From NCBI RefSeq assembly GCF_024614185.1, contig NZ_JAHTLF010000016.1, positions 310,001 to 374,000 on the forward strand: DNA of 64,000 bases, read 5' to 3'. This document shows, piece by piece, positions 13,905 through 23,434 of the stretch. The notes below the pieces were generated by a model that was given only the letters and a program-made list of their open reading frames with translations, was not told the origin of the DNA and ran no database searches. Both the position numbers and the translations under genes were made by a program. How positions within the stretch are numbered: the stretch's first letter is position 1; each line of letters opens with the position of its first letter. Source of the DNA: Nocardioides carbamazepini (GTDB lineage Bacteria > Actinomycetota > Actinomycetes > Propionibacteriales > Nocardioidaceae).

Positions 13905-16900
13905 TCACGGTGCCGTGACCACCACCTGCCGGGTGGCGGTCGTCGCGGCGCTCCAGCCGTCGGTCACCGTCAACGTCACGGTGTAGGTCCCGGCCGCGGG
14001 GAAGGTGTGCGAGGTGGAGGACGAGGTCGCGTTCGGCGTCCCGTCGCCCCAGACCCAGCGGTAGGTGATGGTGTCGCCGGTGTCGGGGTCGGCGGAGCCG
14101 ACCGCGGAGAAGTTGCAGGACAGCCCGGCGCACGCCGGCGTGTTCAGCACGGCGACCGGTGGCCGGTTCGTCGGAGGTGTCGTGATCGTGACGGTCTGCG
14201 TCGCCGTGGCGGTCACTCCCCACTCGTCGCGGGCGGTGAGCGTCACGGTGTAGGTGCCCGGCGTCGTGTACGTCCGGGTGGGGACCGGGCCCGAGCCGCT
14301 GCCGTTGCCGAAGCTCCAGGAGTAGGTCAGTGCGGCCGGGCTCTCGTCGGTCGAGCCGCGGGCGTCGAAGCTGCAGACGTTCGCGGTGCAGGCCGTGGTG
14401 AAGCTCGCGACCGGCGGGTTGTTGGGCGGGTGCACGACCGTCGCGTGGCGTTCGTAGATCACGCTGACGAAGTCGTGCTGATCGATCGCCCGCACCCGGA
14501 CCGTGTAGGCGCCGGGCGGGATCACGGGCGTCGTGTAGGAGAAGTTCGACCCGGGCGTCCCGGGACTGTTGAGGAACGCCGTGCGCCAGCTGGCCGAGGT
14601 GCTGGTGAACGCCCCGGACGAGCTCATGTACTGACCGGCGGCGTTGACGACGGCGACCTCGACCTCCTGCATCGCCTGGTCGTCCTCGGCCCGTCCGCTC
14701 ACGAAGATCTTGCCGTCGAGGAACTCGGTGCCCTCGATCGGGTTGAGCAGCGTCTCGTTCATGACCGGCGGCTGATCACCCGGATAGATCGGGTAGCGCG
14801 CGGTGGCGCCGCTGGTCGACGGGTCCTGCTGACCGACGGTGTCCCAGGCGTAGGCCGTCACCGCCCAGTCGCCCTGGGTCGGCAGGGCCACGTCGAGCGT
14901 CCACGCCGTGCTGGTCGCACCCGGGTTGGCGAGGGTGGCGTCGAGCGTGGCGAGGTTCGCCGACAGGGTCCCGTTCGGCTGGAGGTAGCGACTGGTGTCG
15001 CGGTCCTGGACCGCCACCCCGACCCGGGCCACGCCCTTGTCGTCCGTGGCCGCGCCCGCGAGGTTGAGCAGCAGCACCTGCTGGCCGGTGATCGTCCCTG
15101 TCGGCGTGATCGTCGCGTTCGGCGGACTGTCGCCGGGGATCGCGGCATTGAGCGTGAGCCGGCCCTGGTTCGCCGACGAGGTGCTCAGCCCGATGTCGTC
15201 GGCGGCACTGACCGTGAACGAGTACGTGCCGGGACTGAGGTTGAACGGCGTGGTGTAGCTCCAGTTGTAGCTGGTCTGGTTGAGGTTGACCGGAGAGACC
15301 CGGTAGGAGCCGGCGATCACGCTGGTGCCCCACGTGCCGTCCGCGGCGAGCCGCTCGCCCGTGGAGCTGTTGCGCAGCGTGATCCACACCTCGGCGAGGC
15401 CCTCGTCGTCGTTGGCGGAGCCGGCGAAGGTGATCGGGCTGCCCGGAGTCACGGTGACCGTCTGCACCGTCGTCGGGGGCACCATGGTCACCGGCTGGGT
15501 GATCGACACCGTCGGCGGCTGCCCGTTCTCGGTCACGATCCATCGGCGGTCGGCGGTGTCGAGGTCCGACTGCCCGGCCGTGTCGGTGGCGCGGGCCTGC
15601 GCCCACCACTCGTCCTCGTAGGGCACGGTGATCTCGTAGGACCAGGTGGTGCTGGTCGCGCCGACCACGTCGGGGTCGACCTGGAAGGTGTTGTAGGTCC
15701 CCGAGACGGTGCCGTCGTCCTGCAGGTAGCGGTTCTGGCTGTCACGCATCGTGAAGCTGACCCCGTTGACGCCGAAGTCGTCGGTCGCGCTGCCCGTGAT
15801 GGTGAACGTCAGGGCGGCCACAGGACTGCCGGGACCGTTGACGCTGGTGTTCGGCGGCTGGTCGCTGGTCCCGAAGGTCTCGAACTTCTTGGTGGCCTTC
15901 GTGTTGTCGGCCGTCCCGTTGCCCGCGACCGCGCGGGCCCGCACCAGCAGCTCGCGGTTGGCGGTCATCGTCAGCGGCAGCCGCCAGGTGCGGGTGGTCC
16001 CGGTGCCCGGGTCCAACGTCGCGTTGAACGTGTTGGAGGTGGTCGAGCCCCACGTCGTCAGGTCGTCGGCGAGATAGCGGCCGGACCCGCGGTCCATCAC
16101 CTCGAGCTCGACCCGCTGGACGCCACTGGCCGCGGTCGCCGTACCGGTGAGCTCGAAGGCCTCGTCGACGGGCTCGATCCGGCCCTCGATCGGAGACGTG
16201 ATCACCGTCTGGGTGCCGTTCTGGGCGGCGACGTTGGCGAAGTCGAAGAACGCGATGCGGCCCACGTTGTAGCTGCCCTTGGTGTTGCCGTCACCACCGA
16301 CGAACAGCCCGCGCGGGGTGGCCTCGATGTGCTTGTCGCCCTCGTAGGAGTTCGACGGGGCGAACCACTCCAGGGCGTGCCCGTCGGCCGGGTCGAGGGC
16401 GGCCAGGTGGAAGCGCTTCACGACCGCGTCGCCGAGGGCGTACGCCGACAGGCCCTGCCCGGTGCCGTAGCCGACGTCGTCGAGGCCGGGCCACGGCACC
16501 GGTGCCGTCGCCGACTCCGCCCACTGGAAGTGGCCGCCGATGTAGATGCCGGCCTCGGTCGCGGCGACCGAGTAGACCGAGTCGAAGTGGCGGGAGATCC
16601 ACAGCGGCTGTGCGTTGTCGTCGTCGTTCAGCGCGTAGGCGATGACCGTGTCGTTGATGGGCGGGCGGTCGCCGCCGGACCCGCTGGTCACCACGAAGTA
16701 GGAGTCGTCGGGGCCGATGTCGCCGCCGTAGGCACGCTGGATGCCGCCCACGAACTGGAGGTTGTCCTCCCACAGCGTGGTCTTCCAGGGGGTCAGCCTG
16801 TTGGTGCGGGTGTTGATGATGGCGACGCCGTACCGGTCCTTGCCGTTGACCTGCCGGCCGGTGTGGACGACGAGCAGCCGGCCCTCGTCGTGGGTCAGCT

Positions 16901-19415
16901 TGAGCCGCTGCACGGCGAGCTCGCCGTTGGTGCCGATGCCGCCGGTGATGTTGTTGACGAAGTCGGCGCGGACGGCGCCGGTGGTGCCGTCGAGGGCGGC
17001 GAGCGCCCCGCGCGGCACGTTGTTGACCGTCGTGAACCGACCGCCGGCGTAGACCGTCGTGTTGGTGACGGCGAGCTCGTTGGCCTTGCCGTTGGCGTTC
17101 GCGGTGAACGCCTCGATCGGGGCACCGGTCGTCGGGCTGATCCGGGCGATGGCCTTGCGGCTGACGCCGTTGACCGTGCCGAAGTTGCCGGCGATGTAGA
17201 GCTTCGTGCCGTCCGGGGAGGCCTCGACCGCGTCGACCTGGCCGTTGGTGAAGGTCGGCCGGAAGGTCGTGTCGACCTGCCCCGTGCTCCAGTTGTACGC
17301 CGCCAGGTAGGCCTGGTTGACCGTCGTCCCGTTGTTGGGCTGCCGGATCGAGGTGAACGACCCGGCGACGTACACGCGGTTGCCGACGACCTCGATGTCC
17401 CAGATCTCACCGGTGGTGATGGTGGGCTGGTTGGTGCGCGGGACGTCCGGCACCAGGGCGGTGTGGCCGGGAGGCGGGTTCGGCGTCACTGCCGTCGCGC
17501 TGCTCGTGGCCTGGTCGGTGTGTCCCTGGCCGTCGTCGACGGTGAGCGTGACGGTGCGGGTGCCGGGAGTGGCGTAGGCGTGCGTGGGGTTCACGCCGGT
17601 CCCGGTCTGGCCGTCGCCGTACTGCCAGGTGTAGGTCAATGTGTCGTGGTCGACGTCGAAGGAGTGGGCGGCGTCGAACTCGCAGGTGAGACCGGCGCAA
17701 CCGGTCGAGAACTCCGCGACCGGCGGCTCGTTCGTCTCCGTGGCGTCGACGCCGGGATCGAGCACGACGGAGAACAGCATCGACCGCGAGGCCGTGGTGC
17801 TGGTCGTGGCCGTGCGCCCGGCGAGCGGCCCGACGGGAACGGCGCCGTCGGAGTCGCCGAGCACGGCGCTCACCTTGCCGGTGCCGGTCGCGGTCGCCTG
17901 GCTGCGGGCGGGTGTGCCGGTCGGCAGGGTCCAGGTCGTGGGATCGGTCGACTTCTCGCCCCACAGGCTGACCAGCCACGAGTTGGCGTGCGCCGCCGCC
18001 GTGGCCGGGGTGGTGTGGCTGGTGGCCGGGGCATCCACCCCCCCAATGGCGGACGCCCCGACCACGGCCGGTCCGGTGCTGCGGTAGGCGGCCACCGTCA
18101 TCACGGACTTCACGTAGGCGCTGCCCGTGACGGTGACCGTCCGGCCGGCGTCGGCGGCGGTGGCGCTGCGGGTCCACGCGCGCCCGCGCACCCCGTTGCC
18201 GTCGCGGGACTGCAGCAGGTCCCAGCCGGGGAGGGTGCTCTCGATCGTGCTCGTGGTGGAGTTCGTGACGAGGAACAGGACCAGCCGGTCACCCGGTTCG
18301 ACCGTTGTGGGGACGGTGACCGAGTGACCGGGGCGGTTGCCGGCGGTGCTGGCAGCGCCGACGTAGGTGACCTGGCCGGCCGTGACGGCGACGTCCGGGC
18401 TGACCTGACGGGTCGCCGTGTCCTGGTGGGTCCCGTCGCTGACGGTGAGGGTCACGGTCCGTGGCCCTGCCGTGGCGTAGGTGTGCTGGGGGGTGCGGCC
18501 CGTGCCGTCGGCGCCGTCGCCGAAGCCCCACGCGTAGGAGAGGGTGTCGCCGTCGGGGTCGGTGGAGCCGGAGGCGTCGAAGGAGCAGACCAGCCCGCTG
18601 CAGGTCGCCGTGAACGAGGCGTCCGGCGGGCTGTCGGTCAGGTCGCCGGGACCGATCACCACCGAGTACGTCGCCGACCGCGATGCGGCCGTGCTCGTCG
18701 TCGCCGTGCGGGCGGCGGCGGTACCGGTGGCGACCGGGCCGGCGGAGTCGCCCCAGACGCCGCTCACCTTGCCACTGCCGGTGGCGGCCGCCGTGCTGCG
18801 CTCGGTGACGCCGGCGGGCAGTGTCCAGGTGGTGTCGGTGGAGGACTTCTCGGCCCAGACGCCGACCAGCCAGGAGCCGGGGGCGGCGACCGTCGTGGCC
18901 GGCGCCACGTGGTCGGTCCCGGACGTGTCGGAGCCGCCGGCGACCGCCGTCACCGAGGGGGTGACGCCGGTACTGCGGTAGGCGCCGACCGTGATCACCG
19001 ACTTGGCCGCGGCGCTCGTCGTGACCGTCACATCGGCGTTGCCGTCCGCCGCGGTGGCGGTCCGTGACCACAGCCGGCTGCGGATGCCGTTGCCGTCCCG
19101 GCCGGCGACGGAGGTCCACCCCGCCAGCGGGTCGGGGATCGTGCTGGCCGTCGAGTTCGTGGTGAGCGAGAGCAGCAGCACGTCGCCGGCCTGCACCGAG
19201 GCAGGGACCCGGACCGTGTGGGCGGTCCGGTTGCCCGCGGTGCCGGCGGCGGCGACGAACGAGATCTCACCCGGTGCCGCCTCGGCGGGCGGTGCGACTG
19301 GCGCGAGTGCGGGGACGACTGCGAAGGCGGTGATGATGGGGACGACCGCCCGGGCTATGCGCCTCCATCGTCGGCTTGGGACCGGTTGACGCCGACTGGT
19401 GGTGGTTGAACGCAT
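13905..19415 (-). CDS. giant secreted multidomain (propeller, PKD, Ig-like) surface protein
   Basis: 1836 residues. A signal peptide ends near AEAAPGE (about residue 48). Order by eye: beta domain 1 (50-260), PKD 1 (about 265-340), beta domain 2 (345-558), PKD 2 (560-640) and a propeller-like region with [10 protein letters not shown] / [10 protein letters not shown] / [10 protein letters not shown] blades (665-1055). Four Ig-like repeats follow, each with a 'RYLQDDG / RYLQPNG' turn (1070-1660), and then PKD 3 and PKD 4 (1670-1836). Its beta domains are homologous to the C-terminal domain of the 960-residue protein at 6019-8901. No sorting signal is seen at the C-terminus. It probably acts as an adhesin or matrix protein linked to the exopolysaccharide. 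Confidence 0.82.
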   Translation of the reverse strand: MRSTTTSRRQPVPSRRWRRIARAVVPIITAFAVVPALAPVAPPAEAAPGEISFVAAAGTAGNRTAHTVRVPASVQAGDVLLLSLTTNSTASTIPDPLAGWTSVAGRDGNGIRSRLWSRTATAADGNADVTVTTSAAAKSVITVGAYRSTGVTPSVTAVAGGSDTSGTDHVAPATTVAAPGSWLVGVWAEKSSTDTTWTLPAGVTERSTAAATGSGKVSGVWGDSAGPVATGTAAARTATTSTAASRSATYSVVIGPGDLTDSPPDASFTATCSGLVCSFDASGSTDPDGDTLSYAWGFGDGADGTGRTPQHTYATAGPRTVTLTVSDGTHQDTATRQVSPDVAVTAGQVTYVGAASTAGNRPGHSVTVPTTVEPGDRLVLFLVTNSTTSTIESTLPGWDLLQSRDGNGVRGRAWTRSATAADAGRTVTVTGSAYVKSVMTVAAYRSTGPAVVGASAIGGVDAPATSHTTPATAAAHANSWLVSLWGEKSTDPTTWTLPTGTPARSQATATGTGKVSAVLGDSDGAVPVGPLAGRTATTSTTASRSMLFSVVLDPGVDATETNEPPVAEFSTGCAGLTCEFDAAHSFDVDHDTLTYTWQYGDGQTGTGVNPTHAYATPGTRTVTLTVDDGQGHTDQATSSATAVTPNPPPGHTALVPDVPRTNQPTITTGEIWDIEVVGNRVYVAGSFTSIRQPNNGTTVNQAYLAAYNWSTGQVDTTFRPTFTNGQVDAVEASPDGTKLYIAGNFGTVNGVSRKAIARISPTTGAPIEAFTANANGKANELAVTNTTVYAGGRFTTVNNVPRGALAALDGTTGAVRADFVNNITGGIGTNGELAVQRLKLTHDEGRLLVVHTGRQVNGKDRYGVAIINTRTNRLTPWKTTLWEDNLQFVGGIQRAYGGDIGPDDSYFVVTSGSGGDRPPINDTVIAYALNDDDNAQPLWISRHFDSVYSVAATEAGIYIGGHFQWAESATAPVPWPGLDDVGYGTGQGLSAYALGDAVVKRFHLAALDPADGHALEWFAPSNSYEGDKHIEATPRGLFVGGDGNTKGSYNVGRIAFFDFANVAAQNGTQTVITSPIEGRIEPVDEAFELTGTATAASGVQRVELEVMDRGSGRYLADDLTTWGSTTSNTFNATLDPGTGTTRTWRLPLTMTANRELLVRARAVAGNGTADNTKATKKFETFGTSDQPPNTSVNGPGSPVAALTFTITGSATDDFGVNGVSFTMRDSQNRYLQDDGTVSGTYNTFQVDPDVVGATSTTWSYEITVPYEDEWWAQARATDTAGQSDLDTADRRWIVTENGQPPTVSITQPVTMVPPTTVQTVTVTPGSPITFAGSANDDEGLAEVWITLRNSSTGERLAADGTWGTSVIAGSYRVSPVNLNQTSYNWSYTTPFNLSPGTYSFTVSAADDIGLSTSSANQGRLTLNAAIPGDSPPNATITPTGTITGQQVLLLNLAGAATDDKGVARVGVAVQDRDTSRYLQPNGTLSANLATLDATLANPGATSTAWTLDVALPTQGDWAVTAYAWDTVGQQDPSTSGATARYPIYPGDQPPVMNETLLNPIEGTEFLDGKIFVSGRAEDDQAMQEVEVAVVNAAGQYMSSSGAFTSTSASWRTAFLNSPGTPGSNFSYTTPVIPPGAYTVRVRAIDQHDFVSVIYERHATVVHPPNNPPVASFTTACTANVCSFDARGSTDESPAALTYSWSFGNGSGSGPVPTRTYTTPGTYTVTLTARDEWGVTATATQTVTITTPPTNRPPVAVLNTPACAGLSCNFSAVGSADPDTGDTITYRWVWGDGTPNATSSSTSHTFPAAGTYTVTLTVTDGWSAATTATRQVVVTAP

Positions 19416-19495
19416 TCTGCCTCACCGTCCCCGCACTCGCATGGCCCCTCGGTCCTGAGGGCGCTGCGATCGTGTCAACCGGTGCGGCCCACGGC

Positions 19496-19510
19496 ATGAC
19501 CGATATTGGG
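19496..19510. promoter_or_regulatory. GACCGATATTGGG motif upstream of the giant secreted protein
   Basis: ATGACCGATATTGGG lies about 80 bases upstream of the minus-strand ATG 19415, in the 247-base divergent region 19416-19662. It nearly repeats the motif at 8929-8942. The same divergent region holds a TTGGGGG site facing the plus-strand operon. Confidence 0.4.
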
Positions 19511-19563
19511 CAGGATTCAGGTGCTCCGGCGCGGACGGTCGTCGGCGGAGCGCGGCCCATCCC

Positions 19564-19577
19564 ACAAATTGGGGGTA
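19564..19577. promoter_or_regulatory. AAATTGGGGG site upstream of the co-polymerase/flippase operon
   Basis: ACAAATTGGGGGTA lies 86 bases upstream of ATG 19663. The reverse complement, CCCCCAATTTGT, shares CCCCCAAT with the site before the PssD operon. A promoter between the site and the ATG is expected but no clear -35 is readable. Confidence 0.45.
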
Positions 19578-19662
19578 TCCGCTCACCTGCAGTTCCGGAG
19601 CCGTCGGGGCGTCCCATAGTTGGGTCGGTCGTCGTCAGGATGACTGCAGGTGGGGAGGTGCC

Positions 19663-21057
19663 ATGGGACAGCGCCGCATAACACGACTCGTACTGGTCGC
19701 CGTGCTGGTGGCCGGGCTCGGTGCGGGCGCCGCGGTCGCGTGGGCACGCCACCGCCAGGGCGAGCACGTCGCGACCGCCGTCATCATGCTGCACCCGCTG
19801 GAGGGCAACGCCTACAGCCCGGGGGGCCGGGGTGACGACCTCGTCAACCTCGAGACCGAGGCGCAGGTGCTGCGTTCGGACGCGGTGGCGCGCGCGGTGC
19901 TCGACCAGCTCGGCGTGAAGGGTGCGCCGAGCGACCTGCTCACGGCGGTCTCGGTCGCGATCCCTCCCAACACCCAGCTCTTGCAGATCACCACCCGCGG
20001 GCCGGACGACGCGACCGCGGTCGCTCGGGCGTCGGCCTTCGCGGACGTCTACCTCCGGTTCCGCAGGTCCCGCACCGAGTCGGCCGTGTACGAGCGGACC
20101 TCGCGGCTCGAGGAGCTCGTCAGCCTCCGCGAGGACGAGCGTGACGCCGCGCTGGCGCGGCTCGACGAGCTCGGCGCCAACGCCCCGGAGCGGGAGCTGA
20201 TCGAGCAGCAGGTCCAGGAGGTCGTCGTACAGATCAGCTCGCTGCGCGCGCAGCTGGCGGCCGCCCAGGCCGTCGGCCTGGACCCGGGACAGCTGGTGAC
20301 TCCCGGGCAGCTCGTCGCCGCCGGCCCGTGGGCGGACCCGGTCCGCTCCGGCCTCCTCGCCGCCCTGCTCGGGGTGCTCCTGGTGCTGTCCGTCGCGGTG
20401 GCCCGCGTCCGACGCCCGGCGCTCGGCCTGGGGCGCGGTCCGACCGGCCTCACCGCCGGTGCGGAGGGAGACCCCGTCCCGCTCGGCGTCCTCCGGGCCC
20501 CGGTCCGGGCCGACAGCGACGTGATCGCCCACGTGCGGTCCGTGGTGCTGGCTGTCGGCTCGGACCGGCCCCCGGTCGTGACCGTCGCGGTGCCCGGCAG
20601 GAAGTACCCCGTGGCCTTCGCCGCGTTGGTGGAGTCCCTGACCCGGGCCCGCTACGAGGTGGTGACCGTGGACCTCGCCCTTCCGTCGGTCATGGCCGCG
20701 ATGGCGGAGCTGGTGCTGCAGGAGGCGGTGGTCGACGACGTCCTCGTCGCCGACGGTGACTTCCACAGCCGGCTGCAGCCGGTCACGGAGGCGACCCGGC
20801 CCCGTGACGACTTCGCCGACCTCGCCGCCTCCGCCGAGATGCGCCGCAGCCTCGCCGAGCTCGCCAAGCGGGCGGACCTCGTGCTGGTCCGCTCGCCGGG
20901 GCTGACCACCCCGATCGGCCGGGCGGTGCTGGCCGCCTCGACCGCCGTCGTCGTGGAGGTCTGGCGGTCCTCGACCCGGGCCGATCTGGATGCCGTGATC
21001 GTCGAGGCGGCACGGGTCTCCACCCACGTCGTGGGCGTCGTCGAGGTCGACTCTTGA
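19663..21057 (+). CDS. polysaccharide co-polymerase with degenerate BY-kinase-like domain
   Basis: 464 residues. Transmembrane helix 1 (about 9-27), a Wzz-type extracytoplasmic domain with a heptad-rich coiled coil (about 130-205), helix 2 (about 227-247), then a cytoplasmic Rossmann-like part. The cytoplasmic part aligns by eye with bacterial tyrosine kinases, but the Walker A is degenerate (PGRKYPVA near residues 308-315 where PGEGKSTT is expected). A Walker A'-like VVTVDLALP remains. It probably controls chain length and export without kinase activity. It is first in a five-gene operon, with TGA overlapping the TTG of the flippase. Confidence 0.8.
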   Translation: MGQRRITRLVLVAVLVAGLGAGAAVAWARHRQGEHVATAVIMLHPLEGNAYSPGGRGDDLVNLETEAQVLRSDAVARAVLDQLGVKGAPSDLLTAVSVAIPPNTQLLQITTRGPDDATAVARASAFADVYLRFRRSRTESAVYERTSRLEELVSLREDERDAALARLDELGANAPERELIEQQVQEVVVQISSLRAQLAAAQAVGLDPGQLVTPGQLVAAGPWADPVRSGLLAALLGVLLVLSVAVARVRRPALGLGRGPTGLTAGAEGDPVPLGVLRAPVRADSDVIAHVRSVVLAVGSDRPPVVTVAVPGRKYPVAFAALVESLTRARYEVVTVDLALPSVMAAMAELVLQEAVVDDVLVADGDFHSRLQPVTEATRPRDDFADLAASAEMRRSLAELAKRADLVLVRSPGLTTPIGRAVLAASTAVVVEVWRSSTRADLDAVIVEAARVSTHVVGVVEVDS

Positions 21058-22562
21058 GACACCCCGGCGTGAGCACCCCGCCCGCCACCGACGGCGAGCA
21101 CCGCCACCTGCGCGCCGTCGCCCGGGGGAGCGCGGCCACCCTGGCCGGAGCGGTGCTCAGCACCGTCGCTGGGTTCGGCCTCGTCCTGGTGGTCACCCGC
21201 ACCGTCGCCCCCGACACCGCCGGCCGCTTCTTCGCGGCCACGGCGGTCTTCCTGGTGGCGCTCGCGACGGCGGGTCTCGGCACGGACACCGGGCTCGCGC
21301 GGTTCGTGCTGCGCGACGACCGGCCGGACGTCGTACGCCACCTGGTGCGGGTCGCCGCCGGCCCCGTCCTGCTCGCCGCGTGCGGTCTGGCGCTCGCTCT
21401 CGCGGTCTGGGTGCCCGACACCCGCCCCCTGGTGTGGGCGCTGCCGCTCGCGGCGACAGCCGACCTGTGCCTGGCGGCCGTGCGGGCGCACGCGCTGTTC
21501 CGGTCGACCGTCGTCGTCGACCGGATGGTGCGCCCCGGCGTGCAGGTCCTGCTCGTGGTCCTGGTCCTCGCGCTGGAGCTCCCGGGTGCCTGGCTGGCGA
21601 CCGCCTGGGCGGCGGCGTACGTCGGCAGCGCCGTGCTCGCCGGCCGCGCCCTGGTCGCGGTGACCGGCCCGGCCCGGCGGGGCGTGCGTGGCCGAGGGCA
21701 GGTCGGTCCGCGCGACTTCTGGTCGTTCACCTGGCCGCGGGCCGTCGCCCGGATCGCCCAGGTCGCCGTGCAGCGGCTGGACATCGTGCTGGTCGCCTGG
21801 CTGCTCTCGCCGATGCATGCGGCGATCTACACGGTGGCGACCCGGTTCGTGGTCTTCGGCCAGCTCGCCAACCAGGCCGTCTCGACGGTCGTGCAGCCCC
21901 GGTTCACGATGATCCTGGCCGGACCGCCCGACGAGGCGCCGGTCCTCGTCAACCGGGTCTTCGGCGTCACCACGGGCTGGAGCATCCTGCTCGCCTGGCC
22001 GGTCTACCTCGCCGTCGCCGCCGCGCCGGCCGCCTACCTCGGGTGGTTCGGGCCGTCGTACGTCACGGGGGAGGCGGTCGCCGTCGCCCTCGTGATGGCC
22101 GGCGGCATGCTCGTCGCCGTCGCCTCCGGGCCCGTCGACACGCTGCTCCTGATGACCGGACGGAGCGGGCGGAGCCTCGCGAACACGCTCGTCGCGCTGG
22201 CGCTGGACATCGGGCTGTGCCTGGTCCTCGTGCCGCGGATGGGCATCGCCGGCGCGGCCGTCGCGTGGGTGGTCGCCGTGGTGGTGCGCTGTGCGCTCGC
22301 CGTCATCCAGCTGCGTGCCGAGATCGCGCTGGCGCCTCCGCTCGGCCGACTGCTCCTCGCGGCCGCGCTGCCGGTCGGCTGCGTCGGACTGCCTGTCGCC
22401 CTCGCCGGCCTGGTCGGCCTCTCGCCGCCGGCCTGGCTGGCTGCCTGCGTCATCGCCGGCAGCGGGTACGCCGCCGTGGTGTGGCGGCTGCGCACGCGAC
22501 TGGCCGTCGACGTGTTCGTCGCCGGGCTGCGTCCGGCCCGCGCCGTGGCGGTGACGGCATGA
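21054..22562 (+). CDS. Wzx-type polysaccharide flippase
   Basis: 502 residues, 12-14 predicted hydrophobic segments throughout, with the MATE/MOP-superfamily opening GSAATLAGAVLSTVAGFGLVLVVTRTV and a middle RLDIVLVAWLLSP helix. It is expected to flip the lipid-linked repeat unit across the membrane. The start is TTG 21054 (TTGA overlap with the previous stop) or GTG 21069; the overlap favours the first. The stop overlaps the sulfotransferase ATG. Confidence 0.85.
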   Translation: MRHPGVSTPPATDGEHRHLRAVARGSAATLAGAVLSTVAGFGLVLVVTRTVAPDTAGRFFAATAVFLVALATAGLGTDTGLARFVLRDDRPDVVRHLVRVAAGPVLLAACGLALALAVWVPDTRPLVWALPLAATADLCLAAVRAHALFRSTVVVDRMVRPGVQVLLVVLVLALELPGAWLATAWAAAYVGSAVLAGRALVAVTGPARRGVRGRGQVGPRDFWSFTWPRAVARIAQVAVQRLDIVLVAWLLSPMHAAIYTVATRFVVFGQLANQAVSTVVQPRFTMILAGPPDEAPVLVNRVFGVTTGWSILLAWPVYLAVAAAPAAYLGWFGPSYVTGEAVAVALVMAGGMLVAVASGPVDTLLLMTGRSGRSLANTLVALALDIGLCLVLVPRMGIAGAAVAWVVAVVVRCALAVIQLRAEIALAPPLGRLLLAAALPVGCVGLPVALAGLVGLSPPAWLAACVIAGSGYAAVVWRLRTRLAVDVFVAGLRPARAVAVTA

Positions 22563-23434
22563 TCCGCCGTCTGGCCGGCCGGCTGCGCCCCGTGCTCCCG
22601 CCGCCGCTGCGGCGCGCGGCCAGGGCACTGCTGCTCGCCTGGGGCTGGCTGAGCGCGGACCTGCGCCAGGAGCCGGGGATCGTCGTCGTCGGCGCGCAGC
22701 GGGCCGGCACCACGACCCTGTTCCGCCTGCTCAGCGAGCACCCGGACCTGTGCCGCCCGACGGTCGACAAGGGCACCGGCTACTTCGACGACGGCTACCG
22801 CCGCGGCCGGCGCTGGTACCGCGCGCACTTCCCGCTGCGCTGGAGCGCGCACGGGCGGACCACCTTCGAGTGCAGCGGCTACTACCTCTTCCACCCCCTG
22901 GCCTCCGAGCGCCTCGCCCGCGACCTGCCGGACTGTCAGGTCGTCGCCCTCGTCCGCGATCCCGTGGACCGCGCCTACTCCGCCCATCGGCACGAGAGTG
23001 CGCGGGGCTTCGACGACCTGCCCTTCGCCGACGCGGTGGCGGCGGAGGCGGTGCGCACCGCGGGCCAGGGCCGCCTGCTCGCCGACGACCCGGCGGCGAC
23101 CAGCTTCGCCCATCGCCACCACGCCTATCTGCAGCGGGGCGAGTACGCCGTCCAGATCGCCCGGTACGTCGCGGCGCTCGGCCCTGACCGGGTCCACGTG
23201 GTCGACGCCGGCGCCCTGTTCCGCGACCCGGTCGGGGTCTACGTCGACCTCCAGCGCCGGCTCGGCCTGAACGTCCACCGGCCCGACGCGGTGGGGCGTT
23301 GGAACGAGCGGCCCGGCGACCCGCTGCCCCCCGACCTGGCGGCCGCCCTGCGCCGCCACTTCGACGAACCCGACGTCGCCCTGGCCGAGCTCCTCGGCAG
23401 GGCGCCCAGCTGGCGAGAGGAAGCCTCGACATGA
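22559..23434 (+). CDS. sulfotransferase
   Basis: 291 residues. The PAPS 5'-phosphosulfate loop is VVVGAQRAGTTTLFRLL (about 41-57) and the 3'-phosphate-binding segment is VVALVRDPVDRAYSAHRH (about 128-145). Both are at normal spacing for a carbohydrate sulfotransferase, and YFDDGYRRGRRWYRAHFP fits the family. It presumably sulfates a sugar of the polysaccharide or a lipid-linked intermediate. It sits between flippase and methyltransferase with ATGA overlaps on both sides. No PAPS synthesis genes are in the window. Confidence 0.88.
   Translation: MIRRLAGRLRPVLPPPLRRAARALLLAWGWLSADLRQEPGIVVVGAQRAGTTTLFRLLSEHPDLCRPTVDKGTGYFDDGYRRGRRWYRAHFPLRWSAHGRTTFECSGYYLFHPLASERLARDLPDCQVVALVRDPVDRAYSAHRHESARGFDDLPFADAVAAEAVRTAGQGRLLADDPAATSFAHRHHAYLQRGEYAVQIARYVAALGPDRVHVVDAGALFRDPVGVYVDLQRRLGLNVHRPDAVGRWNERPGDPLPPDLAAALRRHFDEPDVALAELLGRAPSWREEAST

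Noticed and set aside
13866..19067. A 1733-codon plus-strand open frame opposite the giant secreted protein
   Set aside because: Low-complexity GRRRG/VGDG translation with no start context or domains. It is a codon-bias shadow of 13905-19415.
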